DNA of 64,000 bases from Alterisphingorhabdus sp038748365 (GTDB taxonomy: Bacteria > Pseudomonadota > Alphaproteobacteria > Sphingomonadales > Sphingomonadaceae), in assembly GCA_038748365.1 (NCBI GenBank), contig JBCDIZ010000001.1, positions 501,388 through 565,387 on the forward strand. Reading direction: 5' to 3'. Below are positions 43,150-54,800 of the stretch, one piece after another (within the stretch, counting starts at the first letter, position 1; every line of letters begins with the position of its first letter). The notes below the pieces were generated by a model. It was not told the DNA's origin. It did no database searches and saw only the letters and a list, made by a program, of their open reading frames with translations. A program made the position numbers and the translations under genes.

Positions 43150-44391
43150 TCAGTCGGCAAAGATAAACACCGGCGTTTCAATCCGTCGTTTCAGATCCTG
43201 CACAAAGCTGGCCGCATCATAGCCATCGACTACGCGATGGTCGCAGGAGATGGAGAGGTTCATCATCTTGCGGGTGGTGATCTCGCCATCAATAACCACT
43301 GGACGCTCGACAATCTTGTTCGGCCCGATAATCGCGACTTCCGGGCGATTAATCACAGGTGTCGTGCTGATACCGCCCAATGGTCCCAGTGAGGTCAAAG
43401 TCAGCGTACCGCCCGACAATTCATCACTACGCGCCTTTCCAGTGCGCGCCGCTTCTGCGAGGCGAGCAACCTCGCTCGCCATATCCCAGACGGTCATGCT
43501 TTCTGCGCCGCGCATCACTGGTACCATGAGGCCAGCATCGGTCTGTGTCGCGATACCAAGATGCACCGCGCCCGAACGGGTAACGACATTGGCTTCATCA
43601 TCATAGCGCGCGTTAAGCATCGGATAATCGCGCAAAGTGCGGCACATCGCCTTGATCAGCAACGGTAGTGCAGTCAGCTTCGGACGGTCGCCGCGTCCCG
43701 CATTCATATCCGTGCGCATGGTTTCCATGGCGGTGACGTCAATCTCGTCAACATAGGTGAAATGCGGGATATTACGCTTCGATTCCGCCATATTCTGGGC
43801 AATCCGCTTGCGCATGCCGATGACCTTAAGCGCCTCATCCGGTGCGCGACCACCTTGGGCCGCACCGCCGCCATAGCTCAGAAATGCATCGAGATCAGAA
43901 TGGCGAATACGACCATCAGCCTGCGGTTTGACCCGAGCAAGATTGATACCCAATTCGCGCGCACGTAGGCGCACAGCAGGTGAAGCAAGCACCTTCACAT
44001 CTTCTTGCGAATGCTCAACAACCGCCGGAGCGGGTGCTGGTGTTGGTGCAGGCTTCTGAGCGGCTACCGGAGCAGGCGCTGGCTCTGGCGCTGGCGGCGG
44101 TGTATCTGCGACAGGCTCAGCTGTTTCTGGCGCATCTGAAGGCACATCGCCTTCGACCTCTATCTCTACCAACATGCCGCCAATAGCGATCACATCGCCG
44201 ACCTCACCCGCAGTCGCAACAACTTTGCCAGTGACAGGCGATTCAATCTCCACCGTCGCCTTGTCGGTCATCATATCGGCAATCTGGTCATCCTCGGACA
44301 CCGTATCGCCAATCTTCACATGCCAGGCGACAATCTCAGCCTCGGCAATGCCCTCGCCGATATCCGGCAGGTTGTATACAAACTTGGCCAT
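43150..44391 (-). CDS. bkdB: Branched-chain 2-oxoacid dehydrogenase E2 (dihydrolipoyl acyltransferase)
   Basis: 413 residues. The N-terminal lipoyl domain has the swinging-arm Lys in MMTDKATVEIESP. A Pro/Ala-rich linker (about 90-125) leads to the E3-binding domain with VLASPAVRLRARELGINLAR. The catalytic domain ends in SISCDHRVVDGYDAASFVQD, which contains the active-site His and Asp. It transfers acyl groups to CoA in the breakdown of Val, Leu and Ile. It follows E1-beta by five bases. No E3 (lpd) gene is seen downstream, so E3 must come from elsewhere. Confidence 0.94.
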   Translation of the reverse strand: MAKFVYNLPDIGEGIAEAEIVAWHVKIGDTVSEDDQIADMMTDKATVEIESPVTGKVVATAGEVGDVIAIGGMLVEIEVEGDVPSDAPETAEPVADTPPPAPEPAPAPVAAQKPAPTPAPAPAVVEHSQEDVKVLASPAVRLRARELGINLARVKPQADGRIRHSDLDAFLSYGGGAAQGGRAPDEALKVIGMRKRIAQNMAESKRNIPHFTYVDEIDVTAMETMRTDMNAGRGDRPKLTALPLLIKAMCRTLRDYPMLNARYDDEANVVTRSGAVHLGIATQTDAGLMVPVMRGAESMTVWDMASEVARLAEAARTGKARSDELSGGTLTLTSLGPLGGISTTPVINRPEVAIIGPNKIVERPVVIDGEITTRKMMNLSISCDHRVVDGYDAASFVQDLKRRIETPVFIFAD

Positions 44392-44396
44392 GGGGA

Positions 44397-45452
44397 TCAG
44401 TCCTTTAGCAGTGTCTCAATCGCTTCGCCGATACGGATCGGACCAGGAAAATAAGCCCATTCGAGCGAATGCGGATAAGGCGTATCAAAGCCGGTGACGC
44501 GCTCAATCGGCGCTTCGAGATGATAGAAGCAGCGCTCCTGCACCAGTGCGGAGAGCTCGGCACCAAAGCCACTGGTGCGGGTTGCTTCATGTACGATCAG
44601 GCAGCGGCCCGTCTTTTTCACCGACTCTTCAATCGTCTCGATATCGAGAGGCACCAATGTGCGCAGATCAATAATCTCCGCATCGACGCCATGATGCTCT
44701 ACCACCGCCTTGGCGACATGCACCATGGTGCCATAGGCAAGAATGGTAAAAGCCTCGCCTTCGCGGACAATTTTCGCTTTGCCCAGATCAATGCGATAAT
44801 AGTCTTCAGGCACGACAGAGTCCGGATGTTTCGACCATGGCTGCACCGGCTGGTCATAAAAGCCGTCAAACGGGCCGTTATAGATACGCTTGGGCTCGAA
44901 AAAGATCACCGGATCATTGTCTTCAATAGATGCGATAAGCAGCCCCTTGGCGTCATAAGGCGTTGAAGGAATAACGGTTTTCAGACCGGCGACATGGGTG
45001 AACAGGCTTTCCGGCGACTGGCTGTGCGTCTGGCCACCAAAAATGCCGCCACCAAAGGGCGACCGCACCGTCATCGGCGAGATAAATTCGCCGGCCGAAC
45101 GGTAACGTAGTCGTGCCGCCTCGGAAATCAGCTGGTCAATGCCGGGATAGATATAATCGGCGAACTGAATCTCCGGCACCGGGCGCAAGCCATAGGCGCC
45201 CATCCCTACCGCAGCGCCGATAATACCACATTCGCTGATCGGTGTATCAAATACGCGAGTTTTGCCATGCTTTTCCTGTAGGCCGGCAGTGCAGCGAAAT
45301 ACCCCGCCAAAATAGCCGATATCCTCGCCCATCAGGATCACATTGGGATCGCGTGCCAGCATGATGTCGAGCGCGTTATTGATCGCCTCGATCATATTCA
45401 TGCGGGTTTCGGTTTCTTCGGTGGCGGGAGCCTTGGCTTCGGTCTTTTCCAT
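44397..45452 (-). CDS. bkdA2: Branched-chain 2-oxoacid dehydrogenase E1 beta subunit
   Basis: 351 residues from the ATG at 45452, which has GGAG at good spacing. An ATG at 45470 inside the E1-alpha end is less likely. Motifs are NVILMGEDIGYFGGVFRCT, ISECGIIGAAVGMGAYGLRP, SPFGGGIFGGQTHSQSPE and a C-terminal RCLIVHEATRTSGFGAEL. Together with E1-alpha it forms the TPP-dependent decarboxylase. Confidence 0.94.
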   Translation of the reverse strand: MEKTEAKAPATEETETRMNMIEAINNALDIMLARDPNVILMGEDIGYFGGVFRCTAGLQEKHGKTRVFDTPISECGIIGAAVGMGAYGLRPVPEIQFADYIYPGIDQLISEAARLRYRSAGEFISPMTVRSPFGGGIFGGQTHSQSPESLFTHVAGLKTVIPSTPYDAKGLLIASIEDNDPVIFFEPKRIYNGPFDGFYDQPVQPWSKHPDSVVPEDYYRIDLGKAKIVREGEAFTILAYGTMVHVAKAVVEHHGVDAEIIDLRTLVPLDIETIEESVKKTGRCLIVHEATRTSGFGAELSALVQERCFYHLEAPIERVTGFDTPYPHSLEWAYFPGPIRIGEAIETLLKD

Positions 45453-45457
45453 GTCGC

Positions 45458-46750
45458 TTACTCCGGCCATTTCTTGGCCCTTTCGCGGTTGGCCTGTTCG
45501 CTCTGCTCTTTCAGGTGCCAGGGCAGTTCCTCAAAAACATCCTGGAACATGGTCTCAAATGGCTGATGCAAGCCATGGCCGAGAATGCCGTTCTTCTCGG
45601 CTTCCTTGGTCGCGGCTTTCACCTCGTTGGCGAGCCGTTCATCCATAGTGGCATGGCGTTCCTCATCCCATTCGCCGAGCTGGACAAGATGCTGTTTCAA
45701 CCGGTTAATCGGGTCACCCAACGGCCATTCCTTGCTCTCATCGGCGCTGCGATAAGCAGAGGGATCATCGGACGTGCTATGTCCTTCGGCGCGATAGGTG
45801 AAATATTCAATCAGCGTCGGCCCCTGATTAGTGCGCGCGCGTTCCGCCGCCCATTGCGTTGCGGCATAGACCGCCAGTGCGTCATTGCCATCAACCCGCA
45901 ACCCGGCCATGCCATAGCCGACAGCGCGTGCGGCAAAGGTCGTCCGCTCCGCACCGGCGAAACCGGAGAAACTGGAAATCGCCCATTGGTTGTTGATCAC
46001 ATTGAGGATCACCGGCGCGTTATAGACGGCGGCAAAAGTCGCCGCGCTGTGAAAATCACCCTCAGCAGTAGACCCCTCACCGCACCATGTCGCGGCAATG
46101 CGGGTGTCACCCTTGATCGCGCTCGCCATTGCCCAGCCAACAGCCTGCGGGTATTGCGTTGCCAGATTGCCCGAAATGGTGAAAAAGCTATGCTCGCGCG
46201 AGCAATACATGATCGGCAATTGCCGACCTTTGAGCTTGTCGCCTTTATTGGAGTAAATCTGGTTGACCATCTCCACCAGCGGATAACCACGTGCAATCAA
46301 TACCCCCTGCTGGCGGTAGCTGGGGAAGACCATATCATCCGAGGCGAGTGCAAAAGCCGCACATACCGATGTCGCCTCTTCGCCACGGCATTTCATATAG
46401 AAGCTGGTCTTGCCCTGACGTTGGGCACGAAACAAGCGTTCGTCAAAGGCCCGCACCAGCGCCATATTTTCCAGCATTTTGATCAGGACGTCAGGCTTCA
46501 GCTTGGGGTTCCAGGGGCCGACTACCTTGCCCTCATCATCCAATACGCGCACCAAATCATAGACCATTTCGCGCATGTCATAGGGTGTAGCGCCAACGTC
46601 CGGACGCGGCTGTTTGCCAGCAGGCGGAATTTTGACATTGCTATAGTCCACGTCATCGCCGGGACGAAATTGCGGCTCCGGAACGTGCAGCGATAAAGGC
46701 GGCAAATTCGGCTTTGCGCTCGCCGGTGCTTCATGGTCGTGGTCAGCCAT
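45458..46750 (-). CDS. bkdA1: Branched-chain 2-oxoacid dehydrogenase E1 alpha subunit
   Basis: 430 residues from the ATG at 46750 (MADHDHEAPAS), preceded by GGAGAGG. Eighteen extra codons are open upstream. The TPP-binding motif is WCGEGSTAEGDFHSAATFA with VINNQWAIS. EEATSVCAAFALASDDMVFP and TYRAEGHSTSDDPSAYRS, the latter with the phosphorylation-loop serines known from mitochondrial homologues, are conserved. First gene of the bkd operon. Confidence 0.95.
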   Translation of the reverse strand: MADHDHEAPASAKPNLPPLSLHVPEPQFRPGDDVDYSNVKIPPAGKQPRPDVGATPYDMREMVYDLVRVLDDEGKVVGPWNPKLKPDVLIKMLENMALVRAFDERLFRAQRQGKTSFYMKCRGEEATSVCAAFALASDDMVFPSYRQQGVLIARGYPLVEMVNQIYSNKGDKLKGRQLPIMYCSREHSFFTISGNLATQYPQAVGWAMASAIKGDTRIAATWCGEGSTAEGDFHSAATFAAVYNAPVILNVINNQWAISSFSGFAGAERTTFAARAVGYGMAGLRVDGNDALAVYAATQWAAERARTNQGPTLIEYFTYRAEGHSTSDDPSAYRSADESKEWPLGDPINRLKQHLVQLGEWDEERHATMDERLANEVKAATKEAEKNGILGHGLHQPFETMFQDVFEELPWHLKEQSEQANRERAKKWPE

Positions 46751-46815
46751 GCCCTCTCCTGCCAAATGACCGCCCGGCGTCTTGTGCGCACGGTGCGGAT
46801 ACAAAGGAATGATGT

Positions 46816-46833
46816 TGCGCTATAAATTGCGCA
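46816..46833. promoter_or_regulatory. Palindrome upstream of the bkd operon
   Basis: TGCGCTATAAATTGCGCA, an 18-base imperfect palindrome with 5-bp perfect outer arms, lies 66 bases upstream of the bkdA1 start, next to an AT-rich stretch (46840-46857). It could be an operator for an Lrp/AsnC-type regulator such as BkdR, but no regulator gene is nearby. Confidence 0.3.
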
Positions 46834-46889
46834 TTTGTATCATAATATTATAAAACCGATTTTAGGGCAATAGTTCTGCCCCAAAAAGG

Positions 46890-47819
46890 CTAAACCGCAA
46901 CAGGTGCAGCGATATGCGCTTGTGGCGCGTAATCATGCACCACAAAATCTCCAATTTGGTAACTGAATATGTCCGAGGGCTTGCGGACAATTTCCAACAT
47001 CGGATGCCCCGAAGGCGTCCGTGAAAGCTGTTCTGTCACCAGTGATTCGTGATTTTCATAGAGATGCACATCGCCGCCGCTCCAGATGAGTTCACCGGGA
47101 GCGAGGTCAGTTTGCTGCGCCAGCATATATGTCAGCAGCGCCGCAGAAAAGATATTGAACGGCACGCCCAGTGCAACATCGCATGAGCGTTGATAGAGCA
47201 GACAGATCAGCCGACCATCGGCGACAAAAAACTGATAAGTCTTGTGACAAGGCGGCAGCGCCATCTGATCGAGTTCGGCGACATTCCAGCCTTCAAAGAT
47301 ATGGCGGCGTGACCCCGGATTATCGCGCAGACTGGTCACCAACTCAGCGATCTGGTTAATGCCCTTGGCGCGGCGGCGATAAAGCCCCTCACCTACCTCC
47401 GGTGCGGCATCATAGACCGGCCAGTCGACCCATTGTTTGCCATAGACCGGGCCCAGATCGCCCCATTTAGCAGCGAAAGCATCATCTTCGATAATCTTGG
47501 CCTCAAAATCGTCGCGGCTAATATCCTCGCCTATGGCCTCGCGATATTTGGCGAGCGGCCAATCGGTCCAGATATGCACCTTCTGCTCGACCAGAGGCCG
47601 GATATTGGTATCGCCAGAGAGAAACCACAGCATCTCACGCGCCGCTGTTTTCCAATAAACCCGCTTTGTGGTGAGCAGAGGTATCGCGCCATCCGCCAAA
47701 GAAAAGCGCATATTCGCACCAAAGACCGCCCGCGTTCCGGTGCCGGTGCGATCCCCTCGCCGTACACCATCGCTCCAGATGGTGCGCATCAGGTCAAGAT
47801 ACTGGTCTTCATAATGCAT
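46890..47819 (-). CDS. thyA: Thymidylate synthase
   Basis: 309 residues. It methylates dUMP to dTMP with methylene-THF. The N-terminal loop has DGVRRGDRTGTGTRAVFGA. The active site is MALPPCHKTYQFFVADGRL with the nucleophilic Cys. CDVALGVPFNIFSAALLTYM and GDVHLYENHESLVTEQLSR complete the family pattern. It stands alone between the bkd operon and tRNA-Pro. Confidence 0.97.
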   Translation of the reverse strand: MHYEDQYLDLMRTIWSDGVRRGDRTGTGTRAVFGANMRFSLADGAIPLLTTKRVYWKTAAREMLWFLSGDTNIRPLVEQKVHIWTDWPLAKYREAIGEDISRDDFEAKIIEDDAFAAKWGDLGPVYGKQWVDWPVYDAAPEVGEGLYRRRAKGINQIAELVTSLRDNPGSRRHIFEGWNVAELDQMALPPCHKTYQFFVADGRLICLLYQRSCDVALGVPFNIFSAALLTYMLAQQTDLAPGELIWSGGDVHLYENHESLVTEQLSRTPSGHPMLEIVRKPSDIFSYQIGDFVVHDYAPQAHIAAPVAV

Positions 47820-48015
47820 GTGGCAATCACGGCTTTCTTTGCACGGGGACTCACAAAAGTGTCTCGCCAGTGCCTAAGCCAAAACCGGAAACAGCGCCAG
47901 ACAGGCAAGCCATTTATCCCATAGACAGAGGCCCCGAACAGCCCCCTTGCATCCGCCAAAACCCTTGCCTATAGCGCTCGCCTGCCTTCCATCGCTGCTT
48001 GCGATGAAGAACCGT

Positions 48016-48092
48016 CGGGGAGTAGCTCAGCCCGGTAGAGCACTGTCTTCGGGAGGCAGGGGCCGGAGGTTCGAATCCTCTCTCCCCGACCA
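48016..48092 (+). tRNA. tRNA-Pro (CGG)
   Basis: 77 bases with encoded CCA. The acceptor stem CGGGGAG pairs with CTCCCCG. The D arm has AGCTCAGCCCGGTAGAGC. The anticodon stem CTGTC/GGCAG encloses TTCGGGA with anticodon CGG. The T arm is CCGGAGGTTCGAATCCTC. C1-G72 is typical of bacterial tRNA-Pro. Confidence 0.96.
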
Positions 48093-48110
48093 TTTTTCGA
48101 TTAACAGCTT

Positions 48111-48725
48111 TTATTCGGCAGCTGTTTTCTCAAAAATCAATGTTGCCGTCACAGGGACTGCTGGGCTGATTGACGGCAGGCCTGCAAGTTCGCGCAACTG
48201 CTTTAGCCCATCACCAAGCGCAAATTGTTCTGCATCTAAGATTAATGGCTTGGCGGTTTCCACCAATACACGATTTTCGGAGATACGGGTTACAGCGAGG
48301 TCGCTGTCAAAATCGGCTTCGACGCCGTGCAAGGAAATCGACAACTCTGTGCTCTCAATCTGCTGCTCACCGATATCAAGGGCCTGGAAACTTTGTGGAT
48401 CAACTTGTGCGGTGATGGTGGCGTTGGGGAACTGGTCGGCCTGAAACAGTATTTCGCGCATCCGCTCATCGCGAATCTCGATAGCGGTATCGACGCTGTT
48501 AAGATCGACACTGATCTCGGCCTTACCTGAACCATCAACCGCGCCGCTTTCTGTTCCGAAGCTATGCGCCTCTCCAATATTTCCCGCTTTGATGGAGACA
48601 AAGGAAATCTGGGAGATTTCGGGAACCAGTGTCCAGTCACCCGCTAATGCTTCCGGCTCTTCCGGAGGCGCGCTGCAGGCTGCCAGCAGAGTCAATGCAA
48701 ATATGGCAACCCCATGTTTCAGCAT
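48111..48725 (-). CDS. YceI-like lipoprotein
   Basis: 204 residues from the ATG at 48725 (MLKHGVAIFALTLLAACSAP). The N-terminus is a lipoprotein signal with lipobox LLAAC. The rest resembles the YceI lipocalin-like fold: ALAGDWTLVPEISQISFVSI, AEISVDLNSVDTAIEIRDER and REILFQADQFPNATITAQVD. YceI proteins bind isoprenoid-type lipids in the periplasm. Ten extra upstream codons are open. It converges on tRNA-Pro with 18 bases between. Confidence 0.85.
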   Translation of the reverse strand: MLKHGVAIFALTLLAACSAPPEEPEALAGDWTLVPEISQISFVSIKAGNIGEAHSFGTESGAVDGSGKAEISVDLNSVDTAIEIRDERMREILFQADQFPNATITAQVDPQSFQALDIGEQQIESTELSISLHGVEADFDSDLAVTRISENRVLVETAKPLILDAEQFALGDGLKQLRELAGLPSISPAVPVTATLIFEKTAAE

Positions 48726-48822
48726 CGCTTTATTCCCTTCGTCTTTGACGTTCAATCATAGCATATATGCAACAGAATGCCATGTTGTGTAACTTGTTCC
48801 ATAGACTACCATAAACACAAAG

Positions 48823-48851
48823 AAAAAGGGGCAGTGCCGAAGCACCGCCCC
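48823..48851 (-). terminator. Strong terminator of the giant adhesin gene
   Basis: On the minus strand GGGGCGGTGC, loop TTCG, GCACTGCCCC, then TTTTTC: a 10-bp stem with one G-U type pair and a UUCG tetraloop followed by U residues. It lies about 40 bases after the adhesin stop. Confidence 0.9.
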
Positions 48852-48889
48852 TTCCTGCTCTCCTAGGAGTGAGAGCAAGGGTAAGCAGA

Positions 48890-51800
48890 TCAATTCAGCG
48901 TAAAGGTCGCGCCTGCGCCCCATGTCGCTTCGTTGCGAGCCGGATTATAGCCAAAGCCGGCATTGATGCGGACATTCTCCTCCTCATTGGTATAGCCAAT
49001 ACCAGAGGCGACCGAGATCTGACCCAGGAAGCCGCCGACACCGGCACCGATGGACAATTTGCCCGGACGGTCATCATAGCGGATCTGCGAATGCGCCATG
49101 ACCGAAGCGATACCGGCCTGTGCTTCCTGACGATAATCGGCGAGGTTGAACTCGAGATCGTTCAGACGGCCATCGATCTGTGTCGCCAGTTCGAAGACCC
49201 GCGCATCGGTGTAGTCATTGGCTTCTTGTACTGCATCACGCAGTTGACTGACATTGACCGCATCATTATCGGCAACACCATTGGCGACATTGCGGATGAT
49301 AACCGGACCATCCAGGCCTGCGCTCTGGCCCAAGGTGATCTGGTTGATCGGATCGCCGTTCATATTGGTGTCATAGCGCAGCGATGTCCGCTCCAGCACA
49401 TCAATATCAGCCGTGTTGGCCGCAATCTTGACGTGGTTGTTGAAGATATCCTGTGCATTCTGGTCAACCTGCTGATTGGTGGCAAAGAGCTGAGAGCCAT
49501 TCACCGCTTGGTTGGAGGTTGCAGAGACCTCACCATCAGCAACATTGGACAGGGTCCGGCTTGTCCCTTCTGAATTGGCGAAGGATACATTAGTACCCAT
49601 GGTCTCCGCACCGACAGTAATGTCACCAGTTCCGGGAGCACCACCTTCCTGACGTACCAACCCAACATTGCCAGAAAGGATGTTATCAATATCCGTCCGG
49701 TTATTGGTGATATTGGTTGTGTTGTTGTCAATATCTGTGCGGTTATTCGCGATATTGCTCGTGTTAGTATCAATATCCGTACGGTTGTTCGCAATGTTCG
49801 TCGTGTTGGTATCGATATCCGTGCGATTGTTTGTAATGTTCGTCGTGTTAGTATCAATATCCGTACGATTGTTGGCGATATTGGTCTCGTTGGTCGTGAC
49901 CCGGTTATCCAGATTGGTGACATTCTGATTGGTCTCAAACAATTGAGAGCCATTAACCGCGTCGCTAGACGTATCGCTGACCTCACCATCGGCAACTCCA
50001 GTAAGCTGACGCTCACCATCGGTGCCAGTAAAATCAACCTCGGTACCACCAGTATCCGCACCTACTGTTATGACACCTGTTCCCGGTGCACCACCAACCT
50101 GTTGAACCAGCCCGATATTACCGGCCAGTATGTTGGTGATATTGGTTGTATTGTTATCAACCTGACCGGTCACCTCTTCAAAAGCGGTCGTCACATTGTC
50201 TGCCGTGCCGCCATTGGGTGTGGTGAATATCGGCGCAGTATAGCTACCATCCGGGTTGATAACCGTCTGGCCAATAACCGTATTGATATTGGTAGCCTGC
50301 TCTCTGAGCTGCGCGACATTGACCGCCTCATCATCGGCAGAACCATCGGCGACACCCTGAATACGGCGACCACCTACTGACACAATGCCATTGGTTGGAG
50401 CCGCATCTGCGGTGGCATAGGAGGTTCCGGTTGATGCTGTGGTTATGCTGTTTGCACCCAGAGCAACATCGCCTGCTGTAGCATTAGCCTGTGCCCCAAA
50501 ACCGATGGCTGTGGTGTTGTCGACACTATTGGCAATGGCATTCTCACCCAGAGCCGTACCACCAGTTGTACCGTCAGCCACGCCGCCGGACACACCGGCC
50601 ATGGCACCATCACCAATAGCGGTGCCATTGGCCGCCATAGTGCCTGTACCCATAGCCACTGAACCGAAGGACACGGCGCCGTTACCAATGGCAATCGCAT
50701 TGACGCCACTGGCGACGCTGCTTGTACCAATGGATATAGCGTCAGCCTCGCTAGCCGATGCCTCATTGCCCAGAGCCAATGCACGATCACCCGATGCAAC
50801 CGCACCGTTACCACCGGCAGATGCATCCGTTCCACTGGCAATCGGGTCTACCGAATTAGCAAAGTCCTCAGTAACAAAGGCACCAACACCATTGGTAATG
50901 TCCAGGCTATTTTGCGTGACATCTACCTCGATAGCATCAAACACTTCCTGTGCCGTGCCATCATCAATGTCCGTGGTGGTTGTGCTGCTGGTATAGTCAA
51001 AGCCACCAGCAAAGGTACCGGTATTGGCATCATAGGTGACATCGCCGCCAAGCACATTACCAGCCAGCGTATTACCTTGTTCATCCGCCTTGTCATCGGT
51101 TGCATCAATAGCAGCAGCAACATTGTCCACGCTGGTCGAACCGACATTGAATGTCGGTGCAATGCCATTGAGGACATCTCCCGAACCCAAGGCGTCATTG
51201 ACATTGGTGCCTTGAGTGAAAAGCTGTGCACCGGTTACGGCCTCATCGGAAGTCGCAGAGACTGTTGCATCAGCAACGCCGGATAGCGTGCGGACACCAT
51301 CAGTCCCATCAAACTGTACCTCGGTACCGCCTGTCGCCTGACCTACAGTGATCGGATTGGCATTGGTAGGACCGGGAACACCCGCCTGTTGTACCAGACC
51401 GACATTACCATTGACGATGTTGGTGATATCCTGGTCTACCTCGGTAATGACATCCTGCACATTGTTATAGGTCGTGCTGTCATAGTCCAGACTTGCGGTC
51501 ACCGTGCCTGTAGCCGGGTCATAGGTGGAGGCCGCACTGAATGAGGATGCGGTGGTGTTGCCCTGTTCGGTAACAATCACATCCTGTGCTTCCAGCGCAC
51601 CCTGCACCGTAGTCTGAGCTGCTGTGCCCACCGTTGCCAGTGTGGCACCTGTCGGATCACCATTGGCATCGAGCAGATCATTGCTGCCTAGAAGTGCATC
51701 AATCTCGTCTGCCTGGTTACGCAATTGGGCAACATTGACTGCCTCATCATCGGCAGCGCCATCGGCAACACCCTGAATGCGGCGGCCACCGACAGAGACT

Positions 51801-54800
51801 ATACCATTGGTCGGCGCTGCTGCGGCAGTACCATAGGCCGTTCCGGTTGAGGCAGATGTGGTCGTACCCTGACCCAGAGCGAGATCGCCCTGAGCTGTCG
51901 CGCTTGCGCCATTGCCCAGTGCTACTGACGATAGCCCCTGTGCCTGCGCCCCAGAACCTATAGCCGTCGCATTATCCGCGCTGGCTAACGCGCTGTCTCC
52001 AATAGAGACAGCGCTATTAATGTCCAGCACGGTCCCTCCAGCACCATTGGTCCCGGCATTGTTACCAAAAGCGATATTGTTATTGCCCGAGACATTATAG
52101 CCTGCATAACTGCCACTAACGACGTTACCGTTACCCGTGACATTATAGCCTGCAAAACGCCCACTGCTGATATTGTCGTTGCCAGACACACGGTAGCCAG
52201 CAAATCTACCCATAGCGATATTATCATCGCCCATGACACTAGACCCCGAATCGCTGCCGCTGGCAATGTTGTTGGCACCCGTGACATTGACGCCTGCCGC
52301 AAACCCGCTAGCAACGTTCGCACTGCCCGATACAAGAGAGCCGGCACCACTACCGGTGGCAACATTAAAGCTCCCCGTGACAGCACCACCTGCAAAGCTC
52401 CCGCTCGCAACATTAGCGGACCCAGAGACATTCTGACCTGCGAAGAAGCCGATAATGGTGTTGTCATTGCCAGACGACCCTGCGCCTGCCCCTCTGCCAA
52501 TCGAAATACCACTATCGCTGGCTGCTATGGCACCATTACCAAGAGCCAGCGAGCTCTCGCCAGATGCTACCGCGCCATTACCACCTGCCGAAGCATTTGT
52601 ACCGGAAGCAACCGGAACCGTGCTATTGGCAAAGTCCTCGGTCACAAATGGACCGGCATTACTTACTCGGTCCTCCAGGCTCTGCAGCTGGCTGACATTG
52701 ACAGCATCCGTGCCTTGCGAACCGGCAGCGACATTGGTGATGCGGCGCTCATTGCCGGCAGAACCAACCGAAACCTCACCTACCGGCGTTTCACCCGCAA
52801 GCGGGGTCACTGTGCCTGGATTATAGGCCGTATTGCCCTGCAATGTGGCAAGATCGGCACTGGTCGCCGCACCAGAACCCAGCGCTACCGAATTGGCATA
52901 TTGCGCATTGGCCTGATCACCCAGCGCCACTGCGCCCACATCGGTGTCCGCACCGCCAGCATTGGCTTGCGAGTTGTTACCCAAAGCGACCGAGCCTTGG
53001 CCGATTGCGGTGTTATCCGCGCCCATAGCCACAGCACCGGTGCCGGTTGCTACATTGGGATCACCAATGGCTACCGCACCATCGCCGCTGGCAGTATTGC
53101 CCGCACCGATGGAAACGGCCTGACCATCCTGGGCAGTAGCGTTGAGGCCGATAGCAACAGAGCCATCGGTCAAGGCACGTGCGGTGTTACCGATAGCAAC
53201 GGTATTGTCTTCACCAACTTCACTGTTGGTGCCCATCACAACCGCATTGGAAACCTCATCGGCAACGATCAGACTGTTACCAATGACCTGAACATCGGTC
53301 AAAGACGCCCCAAGGCTATTGTTCGAGCCAAGCACGATCAGTCTTTCGGCATCCTCAATCGCACTATTACCGCGTCCAATCGCCAGAACATCGGTGCTGT
53401 TAAACATATCACTTTCAACAGCGATAAAGCCATTGGTAACGTTTTCGACTGTGTTATTATCACCGAAGACCACTGAATCGTCAGCATTGGTGGCTGTGAC
53501 GTTATTGCCAAAGACCACAGCATCTTCACTGTCTGTAACCTCGCTCTCAGATGCAATCACCGCAACCACATCATTGTTGGTCAGAGTGTTATCAAAACCG
53601 ATAACTGCACCATTGCCTCCGTTAATGCTGCTATTAGGGCCCAATGCTATGCTCAGCGGCGCATCATTTACCGTGGTCTCGAAACCTATAGCAATGCTGC
53701 CAAAGCTGCTGGTGCCGGTACCTGATGTATCGGTTACCTGTGCACCATCGCTCAAAGCGAGCGATGATAAGCTCTGTGCCTGCGCTTCAGAACCAATGGC
53801 TGTTGAATCATTGGCGCTACCCAATGCTCTATCACCAATCGCGATTGCACGATCAACGACAAGTTGCGGTCCAGGTGGAACATCAATAGTGGAGCCTAAG
53901 GTACCGGCCCTGTAACCAAAGGCAATATTGCGATTACCGGACAAGTTCTGACCAGATTCTCGGCCTGCAGTCAGGTTTGCATCTCCAATTATGTCTCGGC
54001 CAGACTGGCTACCAAAAGCAACATTATAGCTGCCGCTTATACTACGACCTGCGCTAGCGCCTATGCCAACATTAGCAGTGCCAGTAAGATCGCGCCCGCT
54101 GCTGGGACCATTGGCGATGTTATTATTGCCCACAACATCCCGGCCTGCACTAGCCCCTATAGATAGGTTATTGATACCACTCACATTCCGGCCAGCACTG
54201 GTACCGGTTGCAATATTGTTGTTGCCATCAACATCCCTGCCGGAATTCAAACCAGTGGCGATGTTGCCGCTGCCAATAGTGTTAACACCCGTCCCACTGC
54301 CGATAGAAACACTATTCGCAGCATTTGCAACAGCGCCATTACCAATGGCCACGGCATTGGTTCCATCAGATGTTGCACCATTACCCAATGCCAGCGAGCG
54401 ATCACCAGCGGCAGTTGCACCATTGCCGCCTGCGGATGCATCTGCACCCGATGCTACCGGTGCCGTAGAATTTGCAAAGTCCTCAGTAACAAAGGCACCA
54501 ACACCATTGGTAATGTCCTGGGTATTTTGTGTGACATCTACCTCAATAGCATCAAACACTTCCTGAGCCGTGCCATCATCAATGTCTGTCGTAGGAACAG
54601 TGCTGCTGGTATAGTCAAAGCCGCCAGCAAACGTACCGGTGTTCGGATCATAGGTAACATCGCCGCCAAGCACATTACCTGCCAGCGTATTACCCTGCTG
54701 ATCTGCCTTGTCATCGGTCGCATCAATAGCATCGGCAACAGTGTTTACTGTCGTAGAACCAATGTTGAAGTCTGGCGCGGTAAAGGTACCTGCGGAGACA

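Noticed and set aside
49685..49894. CRISPR-like regular spacing
   Set aside because: The 42-bp units are contiguous with no variable spacers and lie in frame inside the adhesin coding sequence.
52715..53476. Long open frames on the + strand opposite the adhesin, also near 59171-59860 and 48869-49573
   Set aside because: They are antisense shadows of a very repetitive, low-complexity coding sequence. Their translations show no domain, no ribosome-binding site and the same repeat periodicity as the adhesin codons.
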